Assembly (NCBI RefSeq): GCF_963678425.1
Contig: NZ_OY782854.1
Coordinates: forward strand, 372,001 to 436,000
Direction of reading: 5' to 3'
DNA: 64,000 nt
Origin: an uncultured Bacteroides sp.
GTDB lineage: Bacteria > Bacteroidota > Bacteroidia > Bacteroidales > Bacteroidaceae
How positions within the stretch are numbered: the first letter of the stretch is position 1; each line of letters opens with the position of its first letter. Position numbers and translations under genes: made by a program. This document shows positions 9,395-16,855 of the stretch, piece after piece. The notes below the pieces were generated by a model that worked only from the letters and a program-made list of their open reading frames with translations, did not search any database and was not told the DNA's origin.

Positions 9395-9466
9395 TGTACA
9401 AAAGAATGCATTCTTCTGTACAAAACAATTAATTCTTTTGTACAGAAGAAAGATTTGTTTTGTACA
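9395..9466. repeat. TGTACA array, exact 22-bp pitch (array 1)
   Basis: TGTACA occurs at 9395, 9417, 9439 and 9461, that is four boxes exactly 22 bp apart. Flanks are T-rich before and A-rich after (TTGTACAAAA, TTTTGTACAA). It lies in the gap between the divergent YdeI-like and GH43-like genes. Confidence 0.8.
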
Positions 9467-9550
9467 AGATAACACAAACATCCCGCCTGAAAAATAAAAT
9501 ATCCCAAGTAGAAAATAAAAGTTTCGGTTGCATCCTTGTAAATAACAAAG

Positions 9551-9675
9551 GTGGCAAATCTAGTAGCAGATGTCGCTAATTAGTAGCAGATAAAATGTAT
9601 TGAAAATTTATCTGCTACTAGCTGTAAGGCCCATAAACAGGGATATATGTGCAATTTTAGTAGCAGGTGGCAGTA
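9551..9675 (-). repeat. CTGCTACTA repeat element, copy B (inverted)
   Basis: Read on the minus strand, boxes start at 9674 region, 9667, 9621 (inverted), 9589 and 9569. The offsets of 46, 78 and 98 bp equal those in copy A. The spacers between boxes have diverged much more than the boxes. Confidence 0.75.
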
Positions 9676-9840
9676 ACTTTTTATTTTTTTTGTTTTTATT
9701 GAGAGTCTCCAATGAAGATTTCTGTAAGTATGTAGTGCCAGAGAGCAAGGCTTCTTCAGGAAAAAAAATAAATTAGTTGAGTAAACAGTATAAGTGCGAA
9801 GTGATTGCACTTTTCTTTTTTCAGATACAAATAGAAGTAG

Positions 9841-9848
9841 TATCTTTG
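9841..9848 (+). promoter_or_regulatory. -7 box of the GH43-like gene
   Basis: TATCTTTG matches TAnnTTTG and lies 33 bp upstream of the ATG at 9882. Confidence 0.55.
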
Positions 9849-9881
9849 ATGCATTATTGTTAAACACAAAACCTATTATAA

Positions 9882-10868
9882 ATGAAAAGATCTGTTTTAA
9901 GTCTGCTGGCTTTCCTTATCCTTGTTGGAGTAAAAGCACATACACCCGTTACCCGTGAAAAAGATTATGCTGCTTATCTGTTTGTTTACTTTACAGGCAA
10001 TACAGGCGCAGAGGAATCCGTGCGTTATGCAATTAGTAATAACGGCTACTCATATTATGCCCTGAACGGAAATGAGCCGATACTTGATTCCAAAGTAATA
10101 AGTTCAACAGGAGGCGTACGCGATCCACATATTTTAAGAGGAGCCGACGGCAAAACTTTCTATATGGTGCTGACCGACATGGCTGCCGTCAATGGCTGGG
10201 ACTCTAATCGTGCAATGGTATTATTGAAATCAACCGATTTGATAAACTGGAAACATTCCGTAGTAAACATACAAAAACGATATAAAGGTCAGGAAGATCT
10301 GAAACGTGTTTGGGCGCCACAAACCATATTCGACAAGAAAGCAGGTAAATACATGATTTACTGGTCAATGCAATATGGTACTGGACCAGATGTTATTTAT
10401 TACGCCTATGCAAATAAAGATTTCACAGACCTGGAAGGAGAACCAAAACCATTGTTCTTGCCAGCCAACGGAAAATCATGCATAGACGGAGACATCATTT
10501 ATAAAGACGGTGTTTTTCATCTCTTCTATAAAACCGAAGGTCACGGAAACGGAATCAAGAAAGCAACCACCCGCTCGCTAACTTCAGGCAAATGGGCAGA
10601 ACAGGAAGATTACAAACAACAGACAAAAGAAGCGGTTGAAGGTGCCGGAGTCTTTAAAATGATAAACTCTAACAAATATATCCTAATGTATGACGTGTAC
10701 ATGAAAGGAAAATATCAGTTTACAGAGAGCACAGACTTAGACCACTTCAAAGTAATAGACAATGAAGTGAAGATGAATTTCCATCCTCGTCACGGAACTG
10801 TTATTCCTATTACCTGCAAAGAGCTGAAAGCTTTGACCGATAAGTGGGGAAAGCCGGAAGGGCTATAA
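9882..10868 (+). CDS. GH43-like secreted five-bladed beta-propeller glycosidase
   Basis: The protein has 328 residues with a signal peptide ending near VKAH (about residue 20). It has the three acidic positions expected of family 43: Asp in GGVRDPHIL (general base), Asp in SCIDGDIIY (pKa modulator) and Glu in AVEGAGVFK (general acid). Repeats of the propeller show as STDLINWKHS, VWAPQTIFDKKAGKYMIYWS and HLFYKTEGHG. Family 43 enzymes mostly cut arabinose or xylose linkages, though members of this compact type can have other specificities, so I do not name the sugar. The gene stands alone with its own promoter and terminator, 6 kb upstream of the RG-II-type locus and separated from it by the defence island. 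It may feed on the same glycan, but the sequence gives no proof. Confidence 0.85.
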   Translation: MKRSVLSLLAFLILVGVKAHTPVTREKDYAAYLFVYFTGNTGAEESVRYAISNNGYSYYALNGNEPILDSKVISSTGGVRDPHILRGADGKTFYMVLTDMAAVNGWDSNRAMVLLKSTDLINWKHSVVNIQKRYKGQEDLKRVWAPQTIFDKKAGKYMIYWSMQYGTGPDVIYYAYANKDFTDLEGEPKPLFLPANGKSCIDGDIIYKDGVFHLFYKTEGHGNGIKKATTRSLTSGKWAEQEDYKQQTKEAVEGAGVFKMINSNKYILMYDVYMKGKYQFTESTDLDHFKVIDNEVKMNFHPRHGTVIPITCKELKALTDKWGKPEGL

Positions 10869-10907
10869 GCTGCTGTTAGTGAAGTGATACTATAAGACAA
10901 GAAACAG

Positions 10908-10940
10908 AAAAGTGTAATATGCAGAATATTGCACTTTTCT
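10908..10940 (+). terminator. Terminator hairpin after GH43-like gene, copy 1 of a duplicated hairpin
   Basis: A 13-bp stem (10908-10920 with 10926-10938) closes a GCAGA loop, followed by a T-rich CTTG. The 30 bases 10909-10938 recur without change at 12117-12146. Confidence 0.7.
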
Positions 10941-11028
10941 TGTTTAGTGTCAAATAGAATGTGTGATATAGTTAAATAGCAAGATTCCATTTATTGATAT
11001 TTTTACTTTTCAAACAGAATAAAATGAA

Positions 11029-11036
11029 TACCTTTG
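11029..11036 (+). promoter_or_regulatory. -7 box of the PhzF-like gene
   Basis: TACCTTTG matches TAnnTTTG. The earliest possible start of the frame (TTG at 11034) lies inside this box, so ATG 11064 is the likely start. Confidence 0.6.
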
Positions 11037-11063
11037 TTCTTCGGACTTAAAAGTAAAAAGTTT

Positions 11064-12092
11064 ATGGCAGACAATTATTTAGAAAATCAGTACGAGCAAT
11101 ACCAGGCCAGAAAGGCAGCTTGGGAGAAAGCTTGCAAATACGGAATAAAGAAAACAACTACAGCTAATCAGGCGAAATCAGAAAAACCGGTTGTAGCTTC
11201 TGAAACTGATACTAAGAAACGATTCACTTACAGAAAACTGGATGCCTTTACAAGCGGAAAGTCAAAAGGGAATCCTGCCGCCTGTCTGTATCTTGAGAAA
11301 GATCAGCAATTAACTGACGAAGAGATGCTAACCATTGCAAAAGATCATAAAGAATTTGTGTCCGAAGTGGTTTATTGCAGTCCGCTTGCTGATAATGCAT
11401 ACAGGCTGCGTTACTACTCTTCCGAATGTGAAGTGGAATTCTGCGGGCACGGAACCATTGCGTGTATGTATAATCTCGTAAAAAGTAATAAGGAACTGGC
11501 AGAGGTAAAGGAAATCATTATTAAAACAAATAAAGGAGATTTGAAAGTATATAACGAACTCCAGTCTCTTGATGCAGTATTTATAACAGCTCCCAATCCT
11601 GAATATCTCAATGTAAAACCGAGCCTCACAGATATAGCTTCTAATCTTGGAACTTCCCCAGAAGCCATTGATCAGCAACACCCCATTATGTTGATTGATG
11701 CCGGCTTAAGAACATTAATTGTTCCGATTACAGATTTAGATAACATTCTTGATTTACTCCCAGATGAACTAAAGCTAAAAGAATTCTGCGTTAATAATGA
11801 TATAGATATAATACTCGTTTTCACTAATGATGTAGCTGACAAATCAAATAAAATCAGAACCCGTGTCTTCGCTCCCAAATTCGGTTATCTTGAAGATCCC
11901 GCAACTGGTTCAGGCAATTCCGCAATGGGATATTACATGCTGAAGAATCAACTTTGGGATGGTCAGCCTGTTTCAATAGAACAGAACGGAGAAAAGGAAC
12001 TTTTTAATGTTGTGAAGCTTAAAGCCGTAGATGGTAAAGTCCTTTTTGGTGGTAATGCTGTTGTTAAGATTGAGGGGGAGTACAGCTTGTAG
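11064..12092 (+). CDS. PhzF-family protein (isomerase-like)
   Basis: From ATG 11064 the protein has 342 residues. The first 50 are polar and charged (YEQYQARKAAWEKACKYG and a lysine/alanine-rich linker) and are not part of the usual fold. The PhzF fold starts at YRKLDAFTSGKSKGNPAACL and shows the expected signatures: the conserved Glu region KEFVSEVVY, ECEVEFCGHGTIAC, and near the end EDPATGSGNSAMGYYML. PhzF-type proteins are two-lobed isomerases related to diaminopimelate epimerase; only a few have known substrates, so I give no reaction. The N-terminal extension is unusual against the roughly 280-residue norm. The gene is a single unit, bracketed by two identical 30-base hairpins. Confidence 0.88.
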   Translation: MADNYLENQYEQYQARKAAWEKACKYGIKKTTTANQAKSEKPVVASETDTKKRFTYRKLDAFTSGKSKGNPAACLYLEKDQQLTDEEMLTIAKDHKEFVSEVVYCSPLADNAYRLRYYSSECEVEFCGHGTIACMYNLVKSNKELAEVKEIIIKTNKGDLKVYNELQSLDAVFITAPNPEYLNVKPSLTDIASNLGTSPEAIDQQHPIMLIDAGLRTLIVPITDLDNILDLLPDELKLKEFCVNNDIDIILVFTNDVADKSNKIRTRVFAPKFGYLEDPATGSGNSAMGYYMLKNQLWDGQPVSIEQNGEKELFNVVKLKAVDGKVLFGGNAVVKIEGEYSL

Positions 12093-12115
12093 CTTATTTA
12101 AAATAGATAAAACAG

Positions 12116-12147
12116 GAAAGTGTAATATGCAGAATATTGCACTTTTT
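12116..12147 (+). terminator. Terminator hairpin after PhzF-like gene, copy 2
   Basis: This is the same 30-base hairpin as at 10909-10938, here followed by a longer T run. It directly precedes the hipB promoter region. Confidence 0.7.
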
Positions 12148-12148
12148 A

Positions 12149-12169
12149 GTATTATATCCGATATAATAC
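12149..12169. promoter_or_regulatory. Candidate HipB operator
   Basis: A perfect 9-bp inverted repeat, GTATTATAT then spacer CCG then ATATAATAC, lies just upstream of the -7 box of hipB. Its place between the expected -33 and -7 regions is right for autorepression by the HipB-like protein. Confidence 0.55.
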
Positions 12170-12171
12170 GT

Positions 12172-12179
12172 TATATTTG
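12172..12179 (+). promoter_or_regulatory. -7 box of the hipBST-like operon
   Basis: TATATTTG matches TAnnTTTG, 26 bp upstream of the hipB ATG. Confidence 0.55.
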
Positions 12180-12205
12180 CTTCAAATGGGCAAAATAATG
12201 CACTT

Positions 12206-12412
12206 ATGGATTTCTACGATATTATAAAAGACAGAAGAGTCTTGCTCAATATTACTCAGCAAGACCTGGCAGATATTTCCGGCGTTAGTCTTCGGACCAT
12301 TAAAGCTATAGAAAAAGGTAACGGTAATCCATCTATCGATACTCTTAGAAAAATAGCCGATGCACTTGGACTTGAATTGATAATGAGAGTTAGAGAAATA
12401 CCTAAATTATGA
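12206..12412 (+). CDS. hipB: HipB-like antitoxin/repressor (XRE helix-turn-helix)
   Basis: This small protein of 68 residues is almost entirely an XRE-type helix-turn-helix: ITQQDLADISGVSLRTIKAIEKG followed by NPSIDTLRKIADALGLEL. In Hip systems HipB binds operator DNA and represses the operon. Its stop overlaps the start of the next gene by four bases (ATGA), which indicates translational coupling. It lacks the C-terminal extension that E. coli HipB has. The palindrome at 12149-12169 is the natural candidate target. The call rests on the helix-turn-helix plus the two HipA-type genes that follow. Confidence 0.9.
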   Translation: MDFYDIIKDRRVLLNITQQDLADISGVSLRTIKAIEKGNGNPSIDTLRKIADALGLELIMRVREIPKL

Positions 12413-12729
12413 GACAGGCAGAAGTATATTACAATAAAATTCTGGCAGGACTGCTGACCGAGAATGATAATGGAGAATACATATTTCGCTATGATGATAA
12501 ATACTTTCATGATTCTTCTTTACCGGCAATAAGTTTAACGCTTCCAAAGACAAAGCTGGAATACAAATCAGAAACCCTCTTCTCTTTCTTCTTCAATATG
12601 TTGTCTGAAGGAGCAAATAAAGCCATTCAATGCCAGACACTTCGTATTGATGAAGAAGATTATTTTGGACTATTGCTTGCAACAGCGCATACAGATACTA
12701 TTGGTGCAGTAACGGTGAAGAAGATATGA
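12409..12729 (+). CDS. hipS: HipS-like protein (HipA N-terminal subdomain as a separate gene)
   Basis: The protein has 106 residues and corresponds to the N-subdomain 1 of HipA alone. It has VYYNKILAGLLTENDNGEYIFRYDDKYF, then LPKTKLEYKSETLFSFFFNMLSEG, the equivalent of the L-P-E-G turn of HipA. In the E. coli O127 HipBST system this separate domain, HipS, is the antitoxin that blocks the kinase active site. A tryptophan was reported as important there; this protein contains no tryptophan and has phenylalanines at the similar place. It overlaps hipB and the kinase gene by four bases on each side. The role as antitoxin is inferred from family and layout. Confidence 0.85.
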   Translation: MRQAEVYYNKILAGLLTENDNGEYIFRYDDKYFHDSSLPAISLTLPKTKLEYKSETLFSFFFNMLSEGANKAIQCQTLRIDEEDYFGLLLATAHTDTIGAVTVKKI

Positions 12730-13730
12730 AAGAAATAAAATATTGTCTGGGTACTTTAGCGGAAGGATTTAATAAATATAGTCCTTTGTGCCTGAAGCGT
12801 GTCTTTAACGGAAAATCAGTAAATCATGTACTCGATTTTTCTTATGACGCAGAAGAAAATGATATTGCAGATTACATAAATCAGATTTCAGTATCTGGTG
12901 TACAAGAGAAATTATCAGCTATCGTTGATAAAGGAAAGATAGTACTTACACCGCAAGGAGTTCAGGGTACTTACATTATTAAACCAGCACCCAATTATAA
13001 GCATTTAAAGTTTCGTAATCAGATTCCAGCAAATGAACATTTAACGATGCAGATTGCCAGTCAGGTTTATAAAATAAAAACAGCAGAAAATGCCTTGACT
13101 TTCTTTAGCAATGGAGAAATTGCCTATATAACCAAACGATTTGATATAGCTGCTGACGGAACAAAAATAAATCAGGAAGATTTTTCTTCATTAGCCAGTA
13201 AAACTTCAGTAACCCATGGTAAAGACTTTAAATATACCGGTAGTTATGAAGATTTGGCTTTATTAATCAAGAAAAATGTATCGGCTTGGCAAGTTGAAAT
13301 GAGTAAGTTTTTTACGTTGGTAGTATTTAATTATCTGTTCGCCAATGGCGATGCTCACCAAAAGAACTTTTCATTGCAGCAGTCTCCCAATGGCGACTAT
13401 CTTTTAGCTCCGGCGTATGACTTGATGAATACTTCTCTACACGTAAAAGATAGCGATTTTGCACTTGAAGGTGGCTTATTCCCAAAAGAAGAATATTCTG
13501 AAATATATGAGCAAACCGGACATCCTTGCAGTGATGATTTTATTCATTTCGGACGTAGAATAGGAGTGCCGGAAAAGAAGATAAAGAAAATCATGGAGGT
13601 GTTTACTACTTCTCAGCCACTTGTAATGGAGTTGATAGGTAATTCTTTTCTTGAAGATAAGCTAAAACGAATGTATTTGCGGAGCTATGAGGAACGGCTT
13701 AGTCGGTTGAGGCGTTTTGTTGATATGTAA
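12726..13730 (+). CDS. hipT: HipT-like serine/threonine kinase toxin
   Basis: This 334-residue protein is the kinase part of HipA without its N-terminal subdomain. Visible elements are the Gly-rich loop motif SVSGVQEKLSA with Ser55 and Ser57 (likely autophosphorylation sites), IKPAP with the ATP-binding lysine, NEHLTMQIA, the catalytic NGDAHQKNFSL with Asp209, and YDLMNTSLH as metal-binding segment. HipA-type toxins phosphorylate aminoacyl-tRNA synthetases (GltX for HipA, TrpS for E. coli HipT) and slow growth. The target here is not known. The double-serine pattern at residues 55/57 is very close to that reported for HipT (57/59). All catalytic residues are present, so it looks active. It is the last gene of the three-gene operon. 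Confidence 0.88.
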   Translation: MKEIKYCLGTLAEGFNKYSPLCLKRVFNGKSVNHVLDFSYDAEENDIADYINQISVSGVQEKLSAIVDKGKIVLTPQGVQGTYIIKPAPNYKHLKFRNQIPANEHLTMQIASQVYKIKTAENALTFFSNGEIAYITKRFDIAADGTKINQEDFSSLASKTSVTHGKDFKYTGSYEDLALLIKKNVSAWQVEMSKFFTLVVFNYLFANGDAHQKNFSLQQSPNGDYLLAPAYDLMNTSLHVKDSDFALEGGLFPKEEYSEIYEQTGHPCSDDFIHFGRRIGVPEKKIKKIMEVFTTSQPLVMELIGNSFLEDKLKRMYLRSYEERLSRLRRFVDM

Positions 13731-13851
13731 GTTTATTAAGATGTTTAAATCATAAATATGACGCAACTTACTTTTTTCTTTTCAATAAAAATGTAAATTC
13801 TGAGTTAGTTAAAAATGTAAGCATAAAGTATAGTTAATTGATTAAATTACC

Positions 13852-13859
13852 TAACTTTG
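13852..13859 (+). promoter_or_regulatory. -7 box of the sce7726-sce7725-RES unit
   Basis: TAACTTTG matches TAnnTTTG. The TTG inside it (13857) opens the longest frame of the next gene but is probably not its start, since it is part of the promoter. If right, the mRNA leader is very short. Confidence 0.55.
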
Positions 13860-13874
13860 GAGCAGATTATAATT

Positions 13875-14750
13875 ATGAAAATGAACGATACTAATATATA
13901 TAGATTTAGAAGTTATGCTAATATGTTTGGCAGAAGTGTTTTTAGTACTTTTGTGGAAGAGCAGAATATGACATATATTTCGTCTAAAATCAATAAATAT
14001 GATAAAGAGTGCAATTTTACATTTCGAGAATATTACACTTATATATATAAAATATTGTTGTCTAATTATAGAAATGAATATATATATAAGAATCTTATAA
14101 TAAACAAGATACTGTTAGGAAAACATAGTCTAAATACTTCCACTATTCTTAATGAATTTAGAATAGGAAAGTCTATTGCTGATTTAGTATTCTTAAATGG
14201 AACTAGTAAAGTTTTTGAGATTAAAACAGAATTAGATAATTTGTCTAGATTTAATTCTCAAGTAAATGATTACAGAAAAGTCTTTAAACAAATCTATATT
14301 GTTACTCATGTTTCTTTGGCAGATAAATTTTCTCAGACTATAGGTGATAATGTTGGTATTATCGTATTAACAAAAAACAAAACCTTAAAAATAGTTCGTG
14401 AGGCATTAGAAGATATGACCTTTTTTGATCCTGTTGCAATGTTTAAATGTTTAAGGAAAGTAGAATATACAAATGTTATAAATAGTTTCTATGGTGAGAT
14501 TCCTCAAGTAAAGGCGGTAAATTATTATTCGGTATGCAAGGAATTATTTATAAAGATACCATTAGAAGAGTTACATTCTTTAATGCTTAAAGAACTAAAA
14601 AAAAGGTGTGTAAAAGAAAAGGAGCTGTTTGCTTCTGTTGTACCAGAAGAGTTGAAACTTCTTTTCTGGAATCTTAATTATGGAAAGAAAGAATATGAAA
14701 AATTTACTCAGATAATAGATAAAAATGTTTTAGAATTTAATACTAAGTAA
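13875..14750 (+). CDS. sce7726-family protein with PD-(D/E)XK nuclease-like core
   Basis: I place the start at ATG 13875 (ATG 13881 is possible), giving 291 residues. The N-terminal part is basic and aromatic. The centre has the pattern RIGKSIADLVFLNG followed by SKVFEIKTELDNLSRF, that is Asp, a short strand, then Glu-x-Lys, the usual signature of PD-(D/E)XK nucleases. This matches the sce7726 family as I know it, whose genes occur beside sce7725-family genes, as here. The C-terminal third is helical and lysine-rich. The function is not established; a DNA- or RNA-cutting role in defence is inference. Codon use is extremely AT-rich compared with the genes on both sides, which points to recent transfer. 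Confidence 0.75.
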   Translation: MKMNDTNIYRFRSYANMFGRSVFSTFVEEQNMTYISSKINKYDKECNFTFREYYTYIYKILLSNYRNEYIYKNLIINKILLGKHSLNTSTILNEFRIGKSIADLVFLNGTSKVFEIKTELDNLSRFNSQVNDYRKVFKQIYIVTHVSLADKFSQTIGDNVGIIVLTKNKTLKIVREALEDMTFFDPVAMFKCLRKVEYTNVINSFYGEIPQVKAVNYYSVCKELFIKIPLEELHSLMLKELKKRCVKEKELFASVVPEELKLLFWNLNYGKKEYEKFTQIIDKNVLEFNTK

Positions 14751-14763
14751 AAAATAATAGCCT

Positions 14764-15735
14764 ATGTATTTCCCGTATTTAAGAGGTAAGCAATTTGAAT
14801 TAATTGCTCTTCGTGATATGTCTGTCTTTATAAAAGACATAAACTTGATTTCTCCAATTATTGAACCTGTAAGGACAACTACTGCAACTCTTTTTAGGAC
14901 ATTAGAGGATTTAAAAAATAATGGTTTTAATTTTAATATTATTTTAAATCCACATGATGGAGAAATAAAACGAACAAATGGATATGCTTCTTTTATAGAT
15001 GACTTAATAAAAAAAATTGGGGGATACTCTAATTATCAACCAAGTTTTATAATTAATAGAAATACTGATATTGACAATATTGTTGATGTTATTAATAGCT
15101 ATTCATTAAAGAATATTTCTCTTATTATTTCAGGAATCCCAGAATCAAATAAACTGCTTGATCTTTTCTCAATAAGTGGTTGTGTTGTTCGTTATGCAGC
15201 TTTATATGATGATAGTTCTGTTAGGCGGCTCTCTAGAAGTATAGGAGGGAAATGTGAAAACCTCATTCTATTTGCTGATAGATTTTTAAGTAAAGCTAGA
15301 AATGTTGATTATTTACAGGCCGAAGATGAGGAGTTTACGGATGATCATCTATTCTATAAAAGTGAAGGCTATTGTGGCTTTTCTGATTTTGCTACTATTG
15401 GAAAAGGATTCTCGGAATCAGGGTTTTTACCTTATGCTATTGCTATTCATTTAACCTATTTATCGAAAGAACAAAAAATAAGAATTCATCATTTTGTATC
15501 AGATAGCAATGATGATACTGATAATACTGCAGGAAAGCTAGGAGAAGCATTAGACAAATTAGTGCCATTTGTTGATAGAGAAAATATACATACGCAGGCT
15601 AGTGAACAATTTCGGAAAATAAAAACAGATGGATCTTATCCTGGTCTTGGTGTTATAAAAAAAATATCAATATTAAATCATATTGAAGTCGTGTATAATT
15701 ATTTGAGTAATGAATTATTGCATAAATCACTTTAA
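14764..15735 (+). CDS. sce7725-family protein
   Basis: The protein has 323 residues and begins MYFPYLRGKQFELIALRD, the hallmark start of the sce7725 family (related to the beta-protein group). Later marks are PIIEPVR, FNIILNPHDGEI, IISGIPESNK, ILFADRFLSKARN, EGYCGFSDFATIGKGFSESG and HLTY. The pattern of alternating short strands and helices fits a TIM-barrel-like fold, but no catalytic site is obvious to me. It begins 13 bp after the sce7726-family gene and its end overlaps the RES-domain gene by 26 bases, so the three are one unit. The molecular function is unknown. It is AT-rich, like its neighbours. Confidence 0.78.
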   Translation: MYFPYLRGKQFELIALRDMSVFIKDINLISPIIEPVRTTTATLFRTLEDLKNNGFNFNIILNPHDGEIKRTNGYASFIDDLIKKIGGYSNYQPSFIINRNTDIDNIVDVINSYSLKNISLIISGIPESNKLLDLFSISGCVVRYAALYDDSSVRRLSRSIGGKCENLILFADRFLSKARNVDYLQAEDEEFTDDHLFYKSEGYCGFSDFATIGKGFSESGFLPYAIAIHLTYLSKEQKIRIHHFVSDSNDDTDNTAGKLGEALDKLVPFVDRENIHTQASEQFRKIKTDGSYPGLGVIKKISILNHIEVVYNYLSNELLHKSL

Positions 15736-16732
15736 GGATATAGAACTTCGTGGCATTATTTTTTCTAATGCATTAATTAAAGAATGTGATCTTTGCCATA
15801 AGACCGATGGGTTAACCATTGACACAAAATCTTTATATGAACTTTTTGAACCTTTATTCAGATTGTATTTGCCTGATGATAAGTCAAAAGATTCTATATT
15901 TTCTATTATTGAAGAAGATTGGAGTATATTTGATAACAAGGACTCTTGTGAATTAATAATTAATGAGATTTTAAGAGATACAGAATTGGCTTACTTACTT
16001 TCAAAAAAAGTGAAGCGAATAAATGTAGACTCTACATCAAAGCAAATAGAGATATGGAAAGATTTTGTGAGTGAAATAAAGTCGAAAAATCGTTTTTTTA
16101 TTGATAATGATATTATTGGAGAAGAAACTCTAAAAGATATTCTTAGTTTCTATAATAATAAAATAAAGGCAGGTCAGATATTTTATAGGAGTCGAGTTTG
16201 TGACACATATAAAGGTTACAGAAAGGCTATGATGGGAGCTCCTCCCAATTATTTAGCTTCTGCTGGAAGAGCAAATCCTCAAGGAATATCTTATTTTTAT
16301 TTATCAAAAGAAGAGGATACAACTTTATATGAAACAAGATCGACATATCTCGATTATGTTTGTGTTGCAGAGTTCAAACTCAAAGAAGATATTAATATTA
16401 TTAATTTACATAATATTAGTGTTGTTAGTCCTTTTTCTGATGGATTAGATTTATCTGCTTATCTTGCAAATAAAGATCTAGTAATTGAATTTGAGAAAGC
16501 TCTTTCTACTCCCCTTAGAAGATTTGATTCTGAATTAGATTATTTACCGACTCAATATTTATGTGAGTATATTAAATCAATAGGATTTGATGGTATAGAG
16601 TATTCTAGTGCGATGAAATCAGGAGGTACTAATTATGCTATATTTTATCAAGATAAATTTCAATTTGAGAGTAAAAAAGTTATCGAAGTAAAAAGTGTTA
16701 AAATAGGTAGTGTTGAAATTGATTCTTTATGA
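15710..16732 (+). CDS. RES-domain protein with HEPN/RES-type N-terminal domain
   Basis: The protein has 340 residues. The first 130 begin with a Cys-containing start (ELRG, ECDLCHKTDG) and acidic helices, as in the HEPN/RES N-terminal domain. The C-terminal 190 form a RES domain: IFYRSRVCD (conserved Arg), GAPPNYLASAGRANPQGISYFYLS, TTLYETRSTY (conserved Glu), and at the end YLPTQYLCEYIKSIGFDGIEYSS. RES toxins such as those of Res-Xre systems degrade NAD+; this member has no Xre-type antitoxin beside it. Instead it overlaps the sce7725-family gene by 26 bases. An NAD-depleting effector triggered by the two upstream proteins is a reasonable hypothesis, not a shown fact. Confidence 0.8.
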   Translation: MNYCINHFKDIELRGIIFSNALIKECDLCHKTDGLTIDTKSLYELFEPLFRLYLPDDKSKDSIFSIIEEDWSIFDNKDSCELIINEILRDTELAYLLSKKVKRINVDSTSKQIEIWKDFVSEIKSKNRFFIDNDIIGEETLKDILSFYNNKIKAGQIFYRSRVCDTYKGYRKAMMGAPPNYLASAGRANPQGISYFYLSKEEDTTLYETRSTYLDYVCVAEFKLKEDINIINLHNISVVSPFSDGLDLSAYLANKDLVIEFEKALSTPLRRFDSELDYLPTQYLCEYIKSIGFDGIEYSSAMKSGGTNYAIFYQDKFQFESKKVIEVKSVKIGSVEIDSL

Positions 16733-16855
16733 ATTATAAGTCTCTTTTTTGCAAGATTTTTTTAGAGTAGTGTTTCTTTTTTTTAAATCTTATTTTTACA
16801 TGGATTTCGAAATACAGGAAATATTTCAAAAAGAAAAAATTGTCCTTATCCCCAT

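Larger units (their letters stand above)
9261..9881. other. Long intergenic stretch rich in repeats
   Basis: This 621-bp gap holds, in order, the YdeI-like promoter, a GC-rich hairpin repeat, TGTACA array 1, an AACATCCCGCCTG motif (9477-9489), repeat copy B, a short hairpin at 9792-9814 (AAGTGC with GCACTT, then a T-rich run) and the GH43-like promoter. I found no credible gene. A minus-strand frame at 9580-9867 runs across the repeats and has low-complexity content. Confidence 0.7.

Noticed and set aside
8531..9675. CRISPR-like array of CTGCTACTA or TGTACA boxes
   Set aside because: The repeats are only 6-12 bases, spacers are not of protospacer length, the orientation of boxes varies and no cas gene is present.
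9580..9867. Minus-strand frame of 95 codons upstream of the GH43-like gene
   Set aside because: It runs through repeat copy B and the GH43-like promoter, is rich in Leu, Lys and His runs, and has no domain.
13857..13874. TTG start of the sce7726-family gene
   Set aside because: This TTG is part of the TAACTTTG promoter box; ATG 13875 or 13881 is more credible.
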